NCBI RefSeq assembly: GCF_008932115.1
Contig: NZ_CP044543.1
Coordinates: 2,232,001 to 2,296,000, forward strand
Reading direction: 5' to 3'
DNA: 64,000 nt
Origin: Bradyrhizobium betae
GTDB taxonomy: Bacteria; Pseudomonadota; Alphaproteobacteria; Rhizobiales; Xanthobacteraceae
Shown here in pieces: positions 1 to 8,900 of the stretch (positions within the stretch are counted from its first letter, which is position 1; each line of letters begins with the position of its first letter). Under the pieces are notes generated by a model, which saw only the letters and a list, made by a program, of their open reading frames with translations, was not told the origin of the DNA and ran no database searches. Made by a program: the position numbers and the translations under genes.

Positions 1-94
1 CCCGGCTTGACCGGGGCATCCAGTATGCCGTGGCCTATCGAGGAATCATAAACATCTCTGGAATACTGGATCGCCCGATCAAGTCGGGCGATGA
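1..94. repeat. Dispersed palindromic repeat, family A (cut by window edge)
   Basis: Two inverted arms, each a GC-rich hairpin followed by CATCCAGTA or its complement TACTGGAT, flank an AT-richer centre. The right arm ends in GGGCGATGAC. A second copy with the same layout lies at 51358-51456. It is non-coding and sits downstream of the ThDP-enzyme gene. Confidence 0.7.
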
Positions 95-136
95 CAGCTG
101 AGAACGTGGCAAACACCGGCGCGATGACGCCCTGCG

Positions 137-1798
137 CTACACCTTCCCGTCCACCATCACCTCGATCAGCTTCGTCCCCGGCCGATTGAACGCCGACGCC
201 AGCGTCGCCTTCAGCTCCCGGGGATCGCTCACCTTGATCGCTTCGCAGCCGAGCGCCTTGGCGACGCCGGCGAAATCCACCGGCGGATCGACGAAGTCCA
301 TGCCGACATAGTTATCATCGCCATGGAAGGCGAGCAGGCGCTGCTTGATGATGCGGTAGCCGCCATTGTTGGCGATGACGACATTGAGCGGCAGCTTGTG
401 ATGCGCCGCGGTCCACAGCGACTGGATCGAATACATCGCGCTGCCATCGCCGGAGAAGCACACCACGGGACGATCCGGATTGGCAATGCTGGCGCCGACC
501 GAGGCCGGCAGCCCCCATCCGATGCCGCCGGAGGCGAGGCCGTGATAGCCGTAGCGGTCGCGATGCGGACGCAACGCCGTGATCTGGCGGCTGGAGGTGA
601 GGCCTTCGTCGACGAGGATGGCGTTGTCAGGCATCGCCTCGACCATTTGCAGCACCAGATAATCGGGATCGATGGGGCTGCGGCCCGCGCTCTTGCCGAT
701 CTGCTCGACCAGTGCGGCGCGGCGCGCGGTCCAGTTCTGCGGCGCCAACTCGGCGAGGCGCTGTTTTGCGCGGCCCGCAAGCGTCGCGCCGCCCATCTCC
801 TTCAGCACCGGGATCAAGGCGCGCAGCGTTTCCTTCAAATCCGCCTTCAGTGCGATCTCGGCGCCGTAGTTCTTGGCGATCTCCCAATCGACGAGGCCGA
901 CCTGCACGATACCGAGGCCCTCAGGCAACGCATCGACCTCGCTATAGACCGACATCCGCAGGGGATCGCCGCCGAGCGCGACCAACAGATCGTAAGGCGC
1001 CAGCGTATCGCGCGCGACCTTCTGTACGCGCGCGAGCGTGCCGACGAAGCTCGGGCTTTCGGACAGGAAATGCGAGCCATAGGGCGTCGAGGATTGGTAA
1101 GCGGCAGCACCGAGCAGCTCGGCGAGTTCGGCGGCCTCTTTCAGCGCATCGCTCTTGACCACCTCGTCCATGGTGACGATCACGGGGCGTTCGGCCTTGA
1201 GCAGCCGCGCGGCAAAGGCCTTCAGCGCCTCATCGGATGGCTTGGTACGGGCGTCAATGCGGGTGGAGCGGCCGAGATCGATGCCGGCTTCGCTGTTGAG
1301 AATGTCACCGGGCAACGAGATGAACACCGGCCCGCTCGGCGGCGTCATCGCGACCTTGGCGGCGCGGCGCACGATGCGCGGCAAATCCTCCAGCCGCGTC
1401 ACCTCCACCGCCCATTTCACCAGCGGCTCGGCCATGCGCACCAAAGGGCCGTACAGCACCGGCTCCATCAGGCCGTGGCCCTGCTCCTGCTGGCCCGCGG
1501 TCAGGATCATCGGCGTGCCCGTGAACTGGGCATTGTAGAGCGAGCCCATCGCGTTGCCGAGGCCGGGGGCGACATGGACGTTGCAGGCGACCAGCTTTCC
1601 CGAGGCGCGGCTGTAGCCGTCGGCGATCGCGACCACCAGGCTCTCCTGCATCGCCATCACATAGGTGAGGTCAGGATGATCCTTCAGCGCGTGCATGATC
1701 GGCAATTCGGTGGTGCCGGGGTTGCCGAACAGATGCGTGATGCCCTCGTCCTTGAGCAGCGCGAGAAAGGCGGAGCGGCCGGTAATCTTGTTCTTCAT
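137..1798 (-). CDS. ThDP-dependent decarboxylase, benzoylformate decarboxylase-like
   Basis: This is a 553-residue thiamine-diphosphate enzyme of the acetolactate synthase/benzoylformate decarboxylase fold. The ThDP-activating glutamate is E52 (in MQES), and the Mg-ThDP motif begins GDGSAMYS near residue 449 and ends in a paired Asn (ANN). The N-terminal motif GNPGTTELP matches GNPGSNELP of Pseudomonas benzoylformate decarboxylase except that the active-site Ser26 equivalent is Thr29. The loop histidine is kept (H75, NVHVAPG). A GGAGGA ribosome site lies 5 nt before the ATG. The reaction is probably non-oxidative decarboxylation of a 2-keto acid. The substrate is uncertain because of the Ser-to-Thr change. 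Confidence 0.85.
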   Translation of the reverse strand: MKNKITGRSAFLALLKDEGITHLFGNPGTTELPIMHALKDHPDLTYVMAMQESLVVAIADGYSRASGKLVACNVHVAPGLGNAMGSLYNAQFTGTPMILTAGQQEQGHGLMEPVLYGPLVRMAEPLVKWAVEVTRLEDLPRIVRRAAKVAMTPPSGPVFISLPGDILNSEAGIDLGRSTRIDARTKPSDEALKAFAARLLKAERPVIVTMDEVVKSDALKEAAELAELLGAAAYQSSTPYGSHFLSESPSFVGTLARVQKVARDTLAPYDLLVALGGDPLRMSVYSEVDALPEGLGIVQVGLVDWEIAKNYGAEIALKADLKETLRALIPVLKEMGGATLAGRAKQRLAELAPQNWTARRAALVEQIGKSAGRSPIDPDYLVLQMVEAMPDNAILVDEGLTSSRQITALRPHRDRYGYHGLASGGIGWGLPASVGASIANPDRPVVCFSGDGSAMYSIQSLWTAAHHKLPLNVVIANNGGYRIIKQRLLAFHGDDNYVGMDFVDPPVDFAGVAKALGCEAIKVSDPRELKATLASAFNRPGTKLIEVMVDGKV

Positions 1799-1903
1799 GT
1801 TTCCTCCAGGAGCGGACGTTGCCGCAAGGACGGATCACATGATGGCCGAAGTTGCGGGAAGCACGCAAGGAAGCACGGTCATGGCTGCGTTGCGTCGGAC
1901 GGT

Positions 1904-2038
1904 CTCGTGTCCCGGACGCGGCGCAGCGCGAAGCGATGCGGCGCAGAGCCTGGACCCAGATTCGCGCCGAGCTCGCTGAAGCATGGGCCCCGGCTCAGCA
2001 GAGCGGCACTGCGCGCCGCACTGCGTCCGGGGCACGAG
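1904..2038. repeat. Dispersed palindromic repeat, family E
   Basis: The outer arms CTCGTGTCCCGGACGC and GCGTCCGGGGCACGAG are near-perfect inverted complements around a GC-rich core that contains CGCAGCGCGAAGCGATGCG. It occupies most of the gap between two tandem minus-strand genes and encodes nothing convincing. Confidence 0.65.
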
Positions 2039-2045
2039 CGTGGAG

Positions 2046-2549
2046 CTACATCTCTTCGCGCCCCAGCTCGAATGGATCCTCGCCGCCCACTCGCTTCTTC
2101 TTTTTCGAGCGCTGCCAGACCACGCCGGGAAAGCCTTTCAGCGGCACCAGCAGCTCGCCGGTATAGGCCCATTCCTGCAGCTCCTCGATCGCGATGTGAT
2201 AGAGCGGCTGGCGGCCGGTCCGCTCCTTGAAGAGTGCGCGCGGGATGTTGACCATGTGCGGGCCGCGCGGGCGCTCATATGCGATCGGCGTACCGCAATA
2301 CGAGCAGAAACTGCGCGCGGTCCTGGTCGCCTTGTCCTCGTAGCGGGTCAAAGCGGTCTTGCCGGATGTGATGCGAAAACGCTTCTTCCAGCTGCCGACA
2401 TAGGTCGCGTAAGCCGCGCCATGGGCGCGGCGGCTGGCAGCCGAGTGATCATGCCAGGCCCAGCGCGCCGGAACATCGATCTCGAAGGTGACCTTGCCGC
2501 AGAGACATTGCCCGGTGGCAATACCTGCGGCGACTGCGGCTCTGGCCAT
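2046..2549 (-). CDS. GFA-family protein with altered zinc site
   Basis: This 167-residue protein has the layout of the glutathione-dependent formaldehyde-activating (GFA/CENP-V) fold: an N-terminal CLCG (residues 15-18) and a late CSYC pair (C82, C85) followed by GTP. The central CxCxxC motif that normally supplies zinc ligands reads HDHSAAS (33-39), so those cysteines are absent. The following RRAHGAAYATY segment is typical of the family. The C-terminus is rich in Lys and Glu. The family name does not prove formaldehyde chemistry and the true function is unknown. A canonical paralogue is encoded at 34752-35162. Confidence 0.8.
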   Translation of the reverse strand: MARAAVAAGIATGQCLCGKVTFEIDVPARWAWHDHSAASRRAHGAAYATYVGSWKKRFRITSGKTALTRYEDKATRTARSFCSYCGTPIAYERPRGPHMVNIPRALFKERTGRQPLYHIAIEELQEWAYTGELLVPLKGFPGVVWQRSKKKKRVGGEDPFELGREEM

Positions 2550-2614
2550 GGTAAGGCGTCTCCGTCGTCATTGCGGGCGGAGTTTGTGGTGCGGTCGCGC
2601 AACAGATCAAGCTC

Positions 2615-2719
2615 GTCATTCCGGGGCGATGCGAAGCATCGAGCCCGGAATCCATTTCACCTCAATATGAGCAGCCCGATGGATTCCGGGCTCGCGACTT
2701 CGTCGCGCCCCGGAATGAC
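2615..2719. repeat. Dispersed palindromic repeat, family B
   Basis: The arms GTCATTCCGGGGCG and CGCCCCGGAATGAC are inverted complements, and internal copies of GGATTCCGGGCTCG and CGAGCCCGGAATCC form a nested palindrome. It lies between two tandem minus-strand genes. A second copy is at 54725-54830. Confidence 0.75.
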
Positions 2720-2729
2720 AAGAGGACGC

Positions 2730-3857
2730 TTACGCCGTCGTCAGTTCGTCATAAACAGGATAATCCGTGTACCCCTTCTCCTCGCCGCCGTAGAACGTCG
2801 CGCGGTTGTAGGGCGTAATCGGATAGTCGTGCTCCAGCCGCCGCGGCAGGTCCGGGTTGGAGATGAAGATGCGGCCGAAGGCGATGATGTCGGCGTGGCC
2901 GTCGGCGATCGCGGCATTCGCCGTCTCGCCGGTAAAGCCGCCGGCCGTCATCAGCACACCGCTGTAGAGCGGGCGGAACAGCACCATCGCAGACGGCACG
3001 TTCTGCCAGTTGACGTCGGCGCGGCCCGCGCCACTGGAACGCGGCTCGATGAAGTGCAGATAAGCAAGACCGAGCTTGTCGAGCGCCTTCACCACATGGG
3101 TGTAGAGCGGCATCGGATCCGGCTCGCCGGAATCATTGGCGATGCCATGGGGCGACAGCCGCACGGCGACGCGGCCCGCGCCCCAGACGTCGATCGCGGC
3201 CTGCGTGACCTCCAGCAGCAACCGCGCGCGGTTCTCGATCGAACCGCCATATTGATCGGTGCGCTGGTTGCTGCGCGATTGCAGGAACTGCTCAAGCAGA
3301 TAGCCGTTGGCGCCGTGGATCTCGACACCGTCGAAGCCGGCCGCGAGCGCGTTCTTCGCACCCTGCCTGAAGGCCTCGACGACGCCCTTGACCTCCTCGG
3401 TCTCCAGCGCGCGCGGCGTCTCGTAATCGGCGATCTTGCCGTCGGCGGTCATCGCCTTCATGCCTTCGGCCCTGATCGGGATCGCCGAGGCCGAGACCGG
3501 CAGCGCGCCGCCATGGAAGGAGGAATGCGAGACGCGTCCGACATGCCAGAGCTGGAGGAAGATGATGCCGCCCTTGGCGTGCACGGCATCCGTCACCTTG
3601 CGCCAGCCGGCGATCTGCGCCTCCGAATAGATGCCTGGCGTCGCCGGATTGCCGCGGCCGTGCGAGACCACCGGCGAGGCTTCGGCGATGAGCAGGCCGC
3701 CCTTTGTCGCGCGCTGGCCGTAATATTCGGCATTGAGCGGCCGCGGCGAAAAGCTGTCGCGTTCGGCGCGCATGCGCGTCAGCGGCGCCAGCGCGACGCG
3801 GTGCGCGAGCTTGTACGGACCGACCTGCAACGGTTTGAACAACGCCTCGAATTTCAT
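2730..3857 (-). CDS. Old Yellow Enzyme-family alkene reductase (FMN)
   Basis: The 375-residue product starts MKFEALFKPLQVG and follows the OYE/NADH:flavin oxidoreductase barrel throughout. It has VALAPLTRMRA near residue 28, the HGANGY substrate- and FMN-binding His/Asn pair, SNQRTDQYGGS and the late GGFTGE phosphate-binding loop. Such enzymes reduce activated C=C bonds of enals, enones or nitro compounds with NAD(P)H. The open frame extends upstream, but homology begins at this ATG. The gene is followed upstream on the same strand by an aldehyde dehydrogenase, so the two may form a detoxification unit. Confidence 0.92.
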   Translation of the reverse strand: MKFEALFKPLQVGPYKLAHRVALAPLTRMRAERDSFSPRPLNAEYYGQRATKGGLLIAEASPVVSHGRGNPATPGIYSEAQIAGWRKVTDAVHAKGGIIFLQLWHVGRVSHSSFHGGALPVSASAIPIRAEGMKAMTADGKIADYETPRALETEEVKGVVEAFRQGAKNALAAGFDGVEIHGANGYLLEQFLQSRSNQRTDQYGGSIENRARLLLEVTQAAIDVWGAGRVAVRLSPHGIANDSGEPDPMPLYTHVVKALDKLGLAYLHFIEPRSSGAGRADVNWQNVPSAMVLFRPLYSGVLMTAGGFTGETANAAIADGHADIIAFGRIFISNPDLPRRLEHDYPITPYNRATFYGGEEKGYTDYPVYDELTTA

Positions 3858-3976
3858 AGGGGCCCCGGATGTCTTTGAAAGGATGCGGATCATATAGCGA
3901 GGGGCGGCCACCGGAAAAGGCGCCGCCCCACTAAAAGCAGATATTCCCCCGCGCGGAACGCGGCAGAGAACAGGCT

Positions 3977-5473
3977 CTACGCCGTCTTGATCCAGACGGC
4001 CTTTACGTTGAGATATTCCTCGACGTGCTGCTTGCCGGATTCGCGGCCGTAGCCGCTCATCTTGTAGCCGCCGAAAGGCACGGCCGGGTCCATCGCCTGG
4101 TAGCAGTTCACCCACACCGAGCCGGCACGCAGGCTCTTCGCAACCGCATGCGCCTTGCTGACGTCGCGCGTCCACAGGCCGGAGCCGAGGCCGAACGTGG
4201 TGTTGTTGGCGCGCTTGACCAGTTCGTCCATGTCCTTGAACGCGATCGCGGAGATGACGGGACCAAAGATCTCCTCCTGCGCGATGCGCATGTTGTCCTG
4301 GACGCCCGCGAACACCGTCGGCGAGACGAAGAACCCCTTCGACAGCGCACCCTCGGTGACACGACCGCCGCCGGCGAGCGCGCGGGCGCCTTCCTTCTGG
4401 CCGATGTCGAGATAGCTGGTGACGCGTTCGAGCTGCTGCTCGGAGACCAGCGGGCCGATCTGCACGTTGGGATCGAGGCCGTTGCCGACCTGCAGCTTCT
4501 TGCCGAACTCGGCAACACGACCGACGAACTCCTCGTAGATCGACTGCTCGACGAACAGGCGCGTGCCGGCGCTGCAGATCTGGCCGGAATTGGCGAACAC
4601 TGCCATTGCCGCGCCGGGCACGGCGGCATCGAGGTCGGCATCCGCGAACACGATGTCCGGCGACTTGCCGCCGAGCTCGAGCGAGACGCGCTTGAGGTTG
4701 CCCGCGGAGGCGCGGATGATCGACTGGCCCGTGACGTGCGAACCGGTGAACGCGACCTTGTCGACGTCGTGATGCGAGGCGAGCGCCGCGCCCGCGGTCT
4801 CGCCGTAGCCGGGCACGACGTTGATGACGCCGGGCGGCACGCCCGCCTCCATCGCGAGCTCCGCGATGCGCAGCGAGGTCAGCGGCGCTTCTTCGGCCGG
4901 CTTGAGCACCACGGTGCAGCCGGTCGCGATCGCCGGACCGATCTTCCAGATCGTCGCGGTGAGCGGACCGTTCCAGGGAATGATGGCGCCGACGACGCCG
5001 ATCGGCTCCTTCAGCGTATAGGAGAAGATCTCGCCCGGCAGCGAGTTCTCGATGGTCTCGCCGTGGATCGCGGTGGTCTGGCCGGCATAATAGCGCAGCA
5101 TGCCGACGGCACGCAGGCGATAGGCGCGGGTGCGGCTGAGCGGCGCGCCCATGTCGAGCGTGTCGAGCTGCGACAATTCGTCGAAATTTTTCTCGACGAG
5201 GTCGGCGAGCTTCAGGAGCAGGTTCTGCCGCTCGAACGGCTTGACCTTGCTCCAGGGCCCTTCAAAGGCCCGGCGCGCGGCGGCGACCGCACGGTCGATG
5301 TCTTCCTTGTCGCCCTCGGCGACCGTTGCGAGCAGTTCGCCGGTGGCGGGGTTATGGGTCTCGAAGCGCTTCCCGGAGGCGGCATCGACCCACTTTCCGT
5401 CGATCAGCATCTGCTTGTAGGACCCGTTGGCGAACGGATGGCGCGTGATCGGAATAGCCTGCGACACAGCCAT
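3977..5473 (-). CDS. Aldehyde dehydrogenase, NAD(P)+-dependent
   Basis: The 498-residue protein is a full-length ALDH superfamily member. It shows IIPWNGP (N169 stabilises the oxyanion), the cofactor loop VVLKPAEEAP, FTGSHVTGQ, the general base E266 in LELGGKS and the nucleophile C300 in SGQICSAGT. The C-terminal PFGGYKMSGYGRE is typical of betaine/phenylacetaldehyde-type enzymes. The exact aldehyde cannot be read from sequence. The start MAVSQ was chosen because longer upstream sequence does not look like ALDH. Confidence 0.95.
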   Translation of the reverse strand: MAVSQAIPITRHPFANGSYKQMLIDGKWVDAASGKRFETHNPATGELLATVAEGDKEDIDRAVAAARRAFEGPWSKVKPFERQNLLLKLADLVEKNFDELSQLDTLDMGAPLSRTRAYRLRAVGMLRYYAGQTTAIHGETIENSLPGEIFSYTLKEPIGVVGAIIPWNGPLTATIWKIGPAIATGCTVVLKPAEEAPLTSLRIAELAMEAGVPPGVINVVPGYGETAGAALASHHDVDKVAFTGSHVTGQSIIRASAGNLKRVSLELGGKSPDIVFADADLDAAVPGAAMAVFANSGQICSAGTRLFVEQSIYEEFVGRVAEFGKKLQVGNGLDPNVQIGPLVSEQQLERVTSYLDIGQKEGARALAGGGRVTEGALSKGFFVSPTVFAGVQDNMRIAQEEIFGPVISAIAFKDMDELVKRANNTTFGLGSGLWTRDVSKAHAVAKSLRAGSVWVNCYQAMDPAVPFGGYKMSGYGRESGKQHVEEYLNVKAVWIKTA

Positions 5474-5657
5474 GGCTGCACTCCCTGTCAGGTGATTGTT
5501 TGAGTTCGATCTGGGCGGGATCGTTAGGTCGATGAGAATACAGCGGTGCCGGAGAGGCGTAAAGGCGGCGTGGAACGAAGACCTCCCATGCCGACTTGTG
5601 CAGGGTCGCGCGAGCGCCATGTTATAGCTCGACGCAGCCCCTCCCCGGAGACGATCC

Positions 5658-6503
5658 ATGCCGCACCCCGCCATCGTCAAAGACAATGTTGCCGTGATCA
5701 CCGGCGGCGCATCCGGAATCGGATTGGCCGCCGCCCTTGCCTTCGCGCGTGCCGGCTTGAAGGTGTGCATCGCCGATGTCGACGAGGCGCGGCTGGCGGA
5801 GGCCGCAACAAAACTGTCATCCGTCGCGTCTGCCGCACACGTGATGACTGTCGCCATCGACGTCAGCAAAGCGGAGAGCGTCAAGGACCTGGAACGCGCC
5901 GTCGGCGCGCGTTACGGCGGCACGGATATCCTCATGAACAATGCCGGCATCCAGCCCGGCAGCACGTTATTTGCCGAACCCGACAATTGGCAGCGCATCA
6001 TCGGCGTCAACATGTGGGGCATCATCAACGGCTCGCGCACCTTCGCGCCCGGCATGATCGCACGCGGCAAGGCCGGCCTCATCATCAACACCGGCTCGAA
6101 GCAGGGCATCACCACGCCGCCCGGCGATCCCGCCTACAATGTTTCCAAAGCCGGCGTGAAGGCGTTTACGGAAGCCCTGCAGCACGAGCTGCGCAACACG
6201 AAAGACTGCCGCGTCACCGCGCATCTGCTGATTCCCGGCTTCGTCTTCACCGGGCTGACCGCGAAGGGCCGCACCGAGAAGCCGGCCGGCGCCTGGACGC
6301 CGGAGCAGACCGTGGATTTCATGCTGGCGCGGCTGGAAGCCGGCGACTTCTACATCCTGTGCCCGGACAACGACGTGCCGCGCGCGCTCGACGAGAAGCG
6401 CATGCTCTGGGCCGCCGGCGATATCGTCGAGAACCGTCCGCCGCTATCGCGCTGGCATCCGGACTATGCGGATGCATTCGCGAAGTTCGTGAAGGGGGAG
6501 TAG
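5658..6503 (+). CDS. SDR-family NAD(P)-dependent oxidoreductase
   Basis: This 281-residue protein is a classical short-chain dehydrogenase. The nucleotide-binding GGASGIG lies at residues 16-22, an Asp (D40/D42 region) follows beta-2, which usually favours NAD, and NNAG is at 94-97. The catalytic residues are S147, Y160 and K164 in YNVSK. The C-terminal 80 residues are longer than minimal SDRs and include HLLIPGFVFTG. The gene diverges from the aldehyde dehydrogenase across about 180 bp. The substrate is unknown. Confidence 0.92.
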   Translation: MPHPAIVKDNVAVITGGASGIGLAAALAFARAGLKVCIADVDEARLAEAATKLSSVASAAHVMTVAIDVSKAESVKDLERAVGARYGGTDILMNNAGIQPGSTLFAEPDNWQRIIGVNMWGIINGSRTFAPGMIARGKAGLIINTGSKQGITTPPGDPAYNVSKAGVKAFTEALQHELRNTKDCRVTAHLLIPGFVFTGLTAKGRTEKPAGAWTPEQTVDFMLARLEAGDFYILCPDNDVPRALDEKRMLWAAGDIVENRPPLSRWHPDYADAFAKFVKGE

Positions 6504-6507
6504 CTGC

Positions 6508-6660
6508 CCTTCCTTCTCCCCTTGTGGGAGAAGGTGGCGCGAAGCGCCGGATGAGGGGTTGCATCCGCAAACTCAAGAGCAGCCTCTCTTGCTGAGAGAG
6601 ACCCCTCACCCGTCTCGCCGCTGTGCGGCGAGCCACCCTCTCCCACAAGGGGAGAGGGAA
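6508..6660. repeat. Dispersed palindromic repeat, family D
   Basis: The outer arms CCTTCTCCCCTTGTGGGAGA and its counterpart CTCTCCCACAAGGGGAGAGG are inverted, with inner GGATGAGGGG and CCCCTCACCC arms. It starts 4 nt after the SDR stop and ends 7 nt before the stop of the convergent zinc-ribbon gene, so it could serve as a two-way terminator. A closely matching copy lies at 59161-59310. Confidence 0.8.
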
Positions 6661-6666
6661 AAAAAC

Positions 6667-6873
6667 CTACAGCGTTTCCTGCTGCTGCCCGCATTGCTTG
6701 CAGGCAAACTTGACGCGGGTCTGGCCCTTGGGGGCCTGCACCCGGTTCGGCGCGCCGCACTTGCCGCAAACGGCTTCGATACGGGTATCGCCCTGCTTGA
6801 CGACGATGGTCTTCTTTTCCATCGATTCGCGGATCAGGCGCTCGGCCTCCTCTCGCAGGGATTGTTTGGACAA
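6667..6873 (-). CDS. Small zinc-ribbon protein
   Basis: The 68-residue protein has an N-terminal charged helix (residues 1-28) and a C-terminal zinc ribbon made of CGKC (about 36-39) and CKQCG (about 58-62). The two CxxC pairs 18 residues apart would bind one zinc ion. It has no enzyme domain and no signal peptide. A nucleic-acid or protein adaptor role is possible but not shown. Confidence 0.75.
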   Translation of the reverse strand: MSKQSLREEAERLIRESMEKKTIVVKQGDTRIEAVCGKCGAPNRVQAPKGQTRVKFACKQCGQQQETL

Positions 6874-7117
6874 GGCTCATCTCCGCAATGAATGCGGGCG
6901 AGCCTTATCGCACCTGCGTCGAAATCACAATCCGAAACGGCCGCCCTGACCTCGACAATCACATCACTGGCCTCGACGTTTGTCGGAAACATCCCGGCGA
7001 CATGCAGGCCCTCTGCAGTTCCCAGGAACCTTCACGAAGCGACGGATGCCGCAGCATCCGCCGCCCCGTATGGTGCACTGGCTTCGTTCTCCGACGCGCT
7101 CGTTCAAGCCGCCTTCT

Positions 7118-7393
7118 TCAAGCCGCCTTGGAGACTTCCATCAACAGACGCTCGGCCTTGGCATCCTCGATACGGTTGACCAGCCGGCTGCTCTCGTGGT
7201 TGTCGCGGACCGTCTTGGTCAAGGTGATGCAGGTCTGGATCAGCATGACGATGCCCATGGTGAGATAGCCCTTCATCCAGAGGTCGATCGGCAGGAAGAA
7301 AATGCCGATGGCGACGAGAAAGGCGGAGGCTGCGAAGGACGCGTAAGTGAAGGTCACCCAGGCGCTGCTGTGGGGCTGGCCGTTCTGGTTCAT
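7118..7393 (-). CDS. YiaA/YiaB-family inner-membrane protein
   Basis: This 91-residue protein has two hydrophobic helices, about residues 14-33 and 40-58, followed by a charged cytoplasmic tail. It matches the two-helix YiaA/B domain layout, including IDLWMKGYLTMG between the helices. The start MNQNG is preceded by a GGAG-like site. It lies 40 bp downstream of the PspA-like gene on the same strand, so the two are probably co-transcribed. Its function is unknown, but the setting suggests envelope stress. Confidence 0.8.
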   Translation of the reverse strand: MNQNGQPHSSAWVTFTYASFAASAFLVAIGIFFLPIDLWMKGYLTMGIVMLIQTCITLTKTVRDNHESSRLVNRIEDAKAERLLMEVSKAA

Positions 7394-7433
7394 GATCGAC
7401 TCCTGTTGGTTGGAATGGTGATGAGGTTTGAGA

Positions 7434-8123
7434 TCAATCGGTCGGCATGCGCCTGGACTTCAGACGCGCCAGCACGTCGTCCGCGGTCGACTTGAGCCGG
7501 GGGCCAAAGCCCTGCTCGGCCAGTCTCTCGGCAGTGGCGAGCGGGCCGGTGGCCACGTCGAGTTCGACCAGCGCATCGTCGGCGGCCTGGGCTTCCATCT
7601 GGCGGTCGCGCAGGCGCCTCAAGGTGCTCTCCGCCTCCGGCAGCGTGGATTCGTAAGGACGTGCGGCCTCGCTGCGGCGAAGCGAGCGCACCGCTTCCGA
7701 GGCACGGGCGACACGGCGGCCGCGGTCGAGCTCGGTGATCCGGGCTTGAGCGTTTGCGACGTGGCGTTTCAAGCGGGCGATCTCGGTCGCGAACAGCGCG
7801 CGCGCCGTCATCGCCGCATCGCGGTCGGCCTCCAGGCCTGCGATAGCTTCGGCCGCATCGCGGGCGAGATCCTCGCGGCCGCCATCGAGTGCCGCAACCG
7901 CGCGCGGCTCGAGATCGGCGATGCGGGCGATGGTCGCCTCGAGCTTGCGGCCTTCCTGCTGGTCCTGCGCGATCGCCAGCGCCAGCGCCCGCTTGCTGCG
8001 CTCGACGGCGGCGGCCGCGTCGCGCAACTGCTGGTCGAGGATCAGAAGCGCCGTGCGGTCCTCCAGCTCCTCGCCGGCGGCGGCAACGCTGCCGCGGAAA
8101 AGTGTGATGACGGTCTTGAACAT
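7434..8123 (-). CDS. PspA/IM30-family protein
   Basis: The 229-residue product starts MFKTVITLFRG, the typical amphipathic N-terminus of PspA/IM30 proteins, followed by a long Ala/Arg/Glu-rich coiled coil (about 25-190). These proteins form membrane-bound scaffolds that respond to envelope damage. I chose the ATG at 8123 because AGGGAG lies about 10 nt upstream and the family begins here. The gene diverges from a TetR regulator across about 100 bp carrying three operator-like palindromes. Confidence 0.85.
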   Translation of the reverse strand: MFKTVITLFRGSVAAAGEELEDRTALLILDQQLRDAAAAVERSKRALALAIAQDQQEGRKLEATIARIADLEPRAVAALDGGREDLARDAAEAIAGLEADRDAAMTARALFATEIARLKRHVANAQARITELDRGRRVARASEAVRSLRRSEAARPYESTLPEAESTLRRLRDRQMEAQAADDALVELDVATGPLATAERLAEQGFGPRLKSTADDVLARLKSRRMPTD

Positions 8124-8139
8124 CTGCTGCTCCCTGTTA

Positions 8140-8211
8140 TGAGCGTTGCTCACAGATGGTTTGTAGCAGTGACCTTGAACATCGTTCAAGAAATATTTGA
8201 GCAGCGCTCAA
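8140..8211. promoter_or_regulatory. Three TetR-type operator palindromes in divergent promoter
   Basis: TGAGC-GTT-GCTCA (8140-8152), CTTGAAC-ATC-GTTCAAG (8174-8190) and TTGAGC-AGC-GCTCAA (8197-8211) share the consensus TTGARC-N3-GYTCAA. Their centres are 36 and 22 bp apart. They sit between the divergent pspA-like and tetR starts and most likely bind the TetR product at 8227. Binding is inferred. Confidence 0.7.
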
Positions 8212-8226
8212 GAATTTGATTAACAG

Positions 8227-8835
8227 ATGTCTAAAGCCTTGGAACGTCGAGAAAAACTGCGATCCGACCTGATCCTGGCGGCCGAGCGGATGATCGCGAG
8301 CCGCGGATTGGCCGGCCTGAAGACCCGCGATCTGGCCCGCGAGATCGGCTGCGCCAATGGCGCGGTCTACAATCTCGTTGCTGATGTCGACGAGTTGATC
8401 CTGCGGGTCGGCTCACGCACGCTGCTTCGGCTCGACGAGGCGCTCAGCGCGGCAGTGCGCGTCGGCGAGCCGTCGCCGCAGCAGACCCTGGTCCGCATCG
8501 CGATCGCCTATTGCGATTTCGCCGCGGAGAATCTCCAGCTCTGGCGCGCGCTGTTCGAGCACCGTATGGAGACTGACAAAGCCGTGCCCGACTGGTCCGC
8601 CGACGACCAGCTGCGGCTGTTCCGGCACGTCTACCAGCCACTGGCTGTTCTGTTTCCCAAGCGCAGCCCGGACGAGCTCGGCATCACCGCGCGCAGCCTG
8701 TTCTCGGCGGTGCATGGCATGGTGGCGCTGGGGCTCGAGCAAAAGCTGGTGGCCGTGCCGCTGCCGGCGCTGCGCAAGGAAATCGCGGGCCTCGTGCGCG
8801 CGATGATCGACGGGTTGATCGCGCAACCGAGCTAG
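8227..8835 (+). CDS. TetR/AcrR-family transcriptional regulator
   Basis: The 202-residue protein has an N-terminal TetR helix-turn-helix (about 13-60). The sequence LKTRDLAREIGCANGAVYNL contains the recognition helix, with YNLVADVDELI typical of the end of the domain. The C-terminal helical ligand domain includes WRALFEHRM, a form seen in TetR_C_33/WHG-type regulators. It probably represses both itself and the divergent PspA/YiaA unit through the palindromes at 8140-8211. The inducer is unknown. Confidence 0.9.
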   Translation: MSKALERREKLRSDLILAAERMIASRGLAGLKTRDLAREIGCANGAVYNLVADVDELILRVGSRTLLRLDEALSAAVRVGEPSPQQTLVRIAIAYCDFAAENLQLWRALFEHRMETDKAVPDWSADDQLRLFRHVYQPLAVLFPKRSPDELGITARSLFSAVHGMVALGLEQKLVAVPLPALRKEIAGLVRAMIDGLIAQPS

Positions 8836-8900
8836 CTGCACACTCGTGGTGGCATGCCCCTTGCCTCCTCGTAACCCGAATTTCTCACGAGGAGACAGCG

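Noticed and set aside
323..2230. A 635-codon plus-strand frame
   Set aside because: It is antisense to the ThDP-enzyme gene and a repeat and has no domain or ribosome site.
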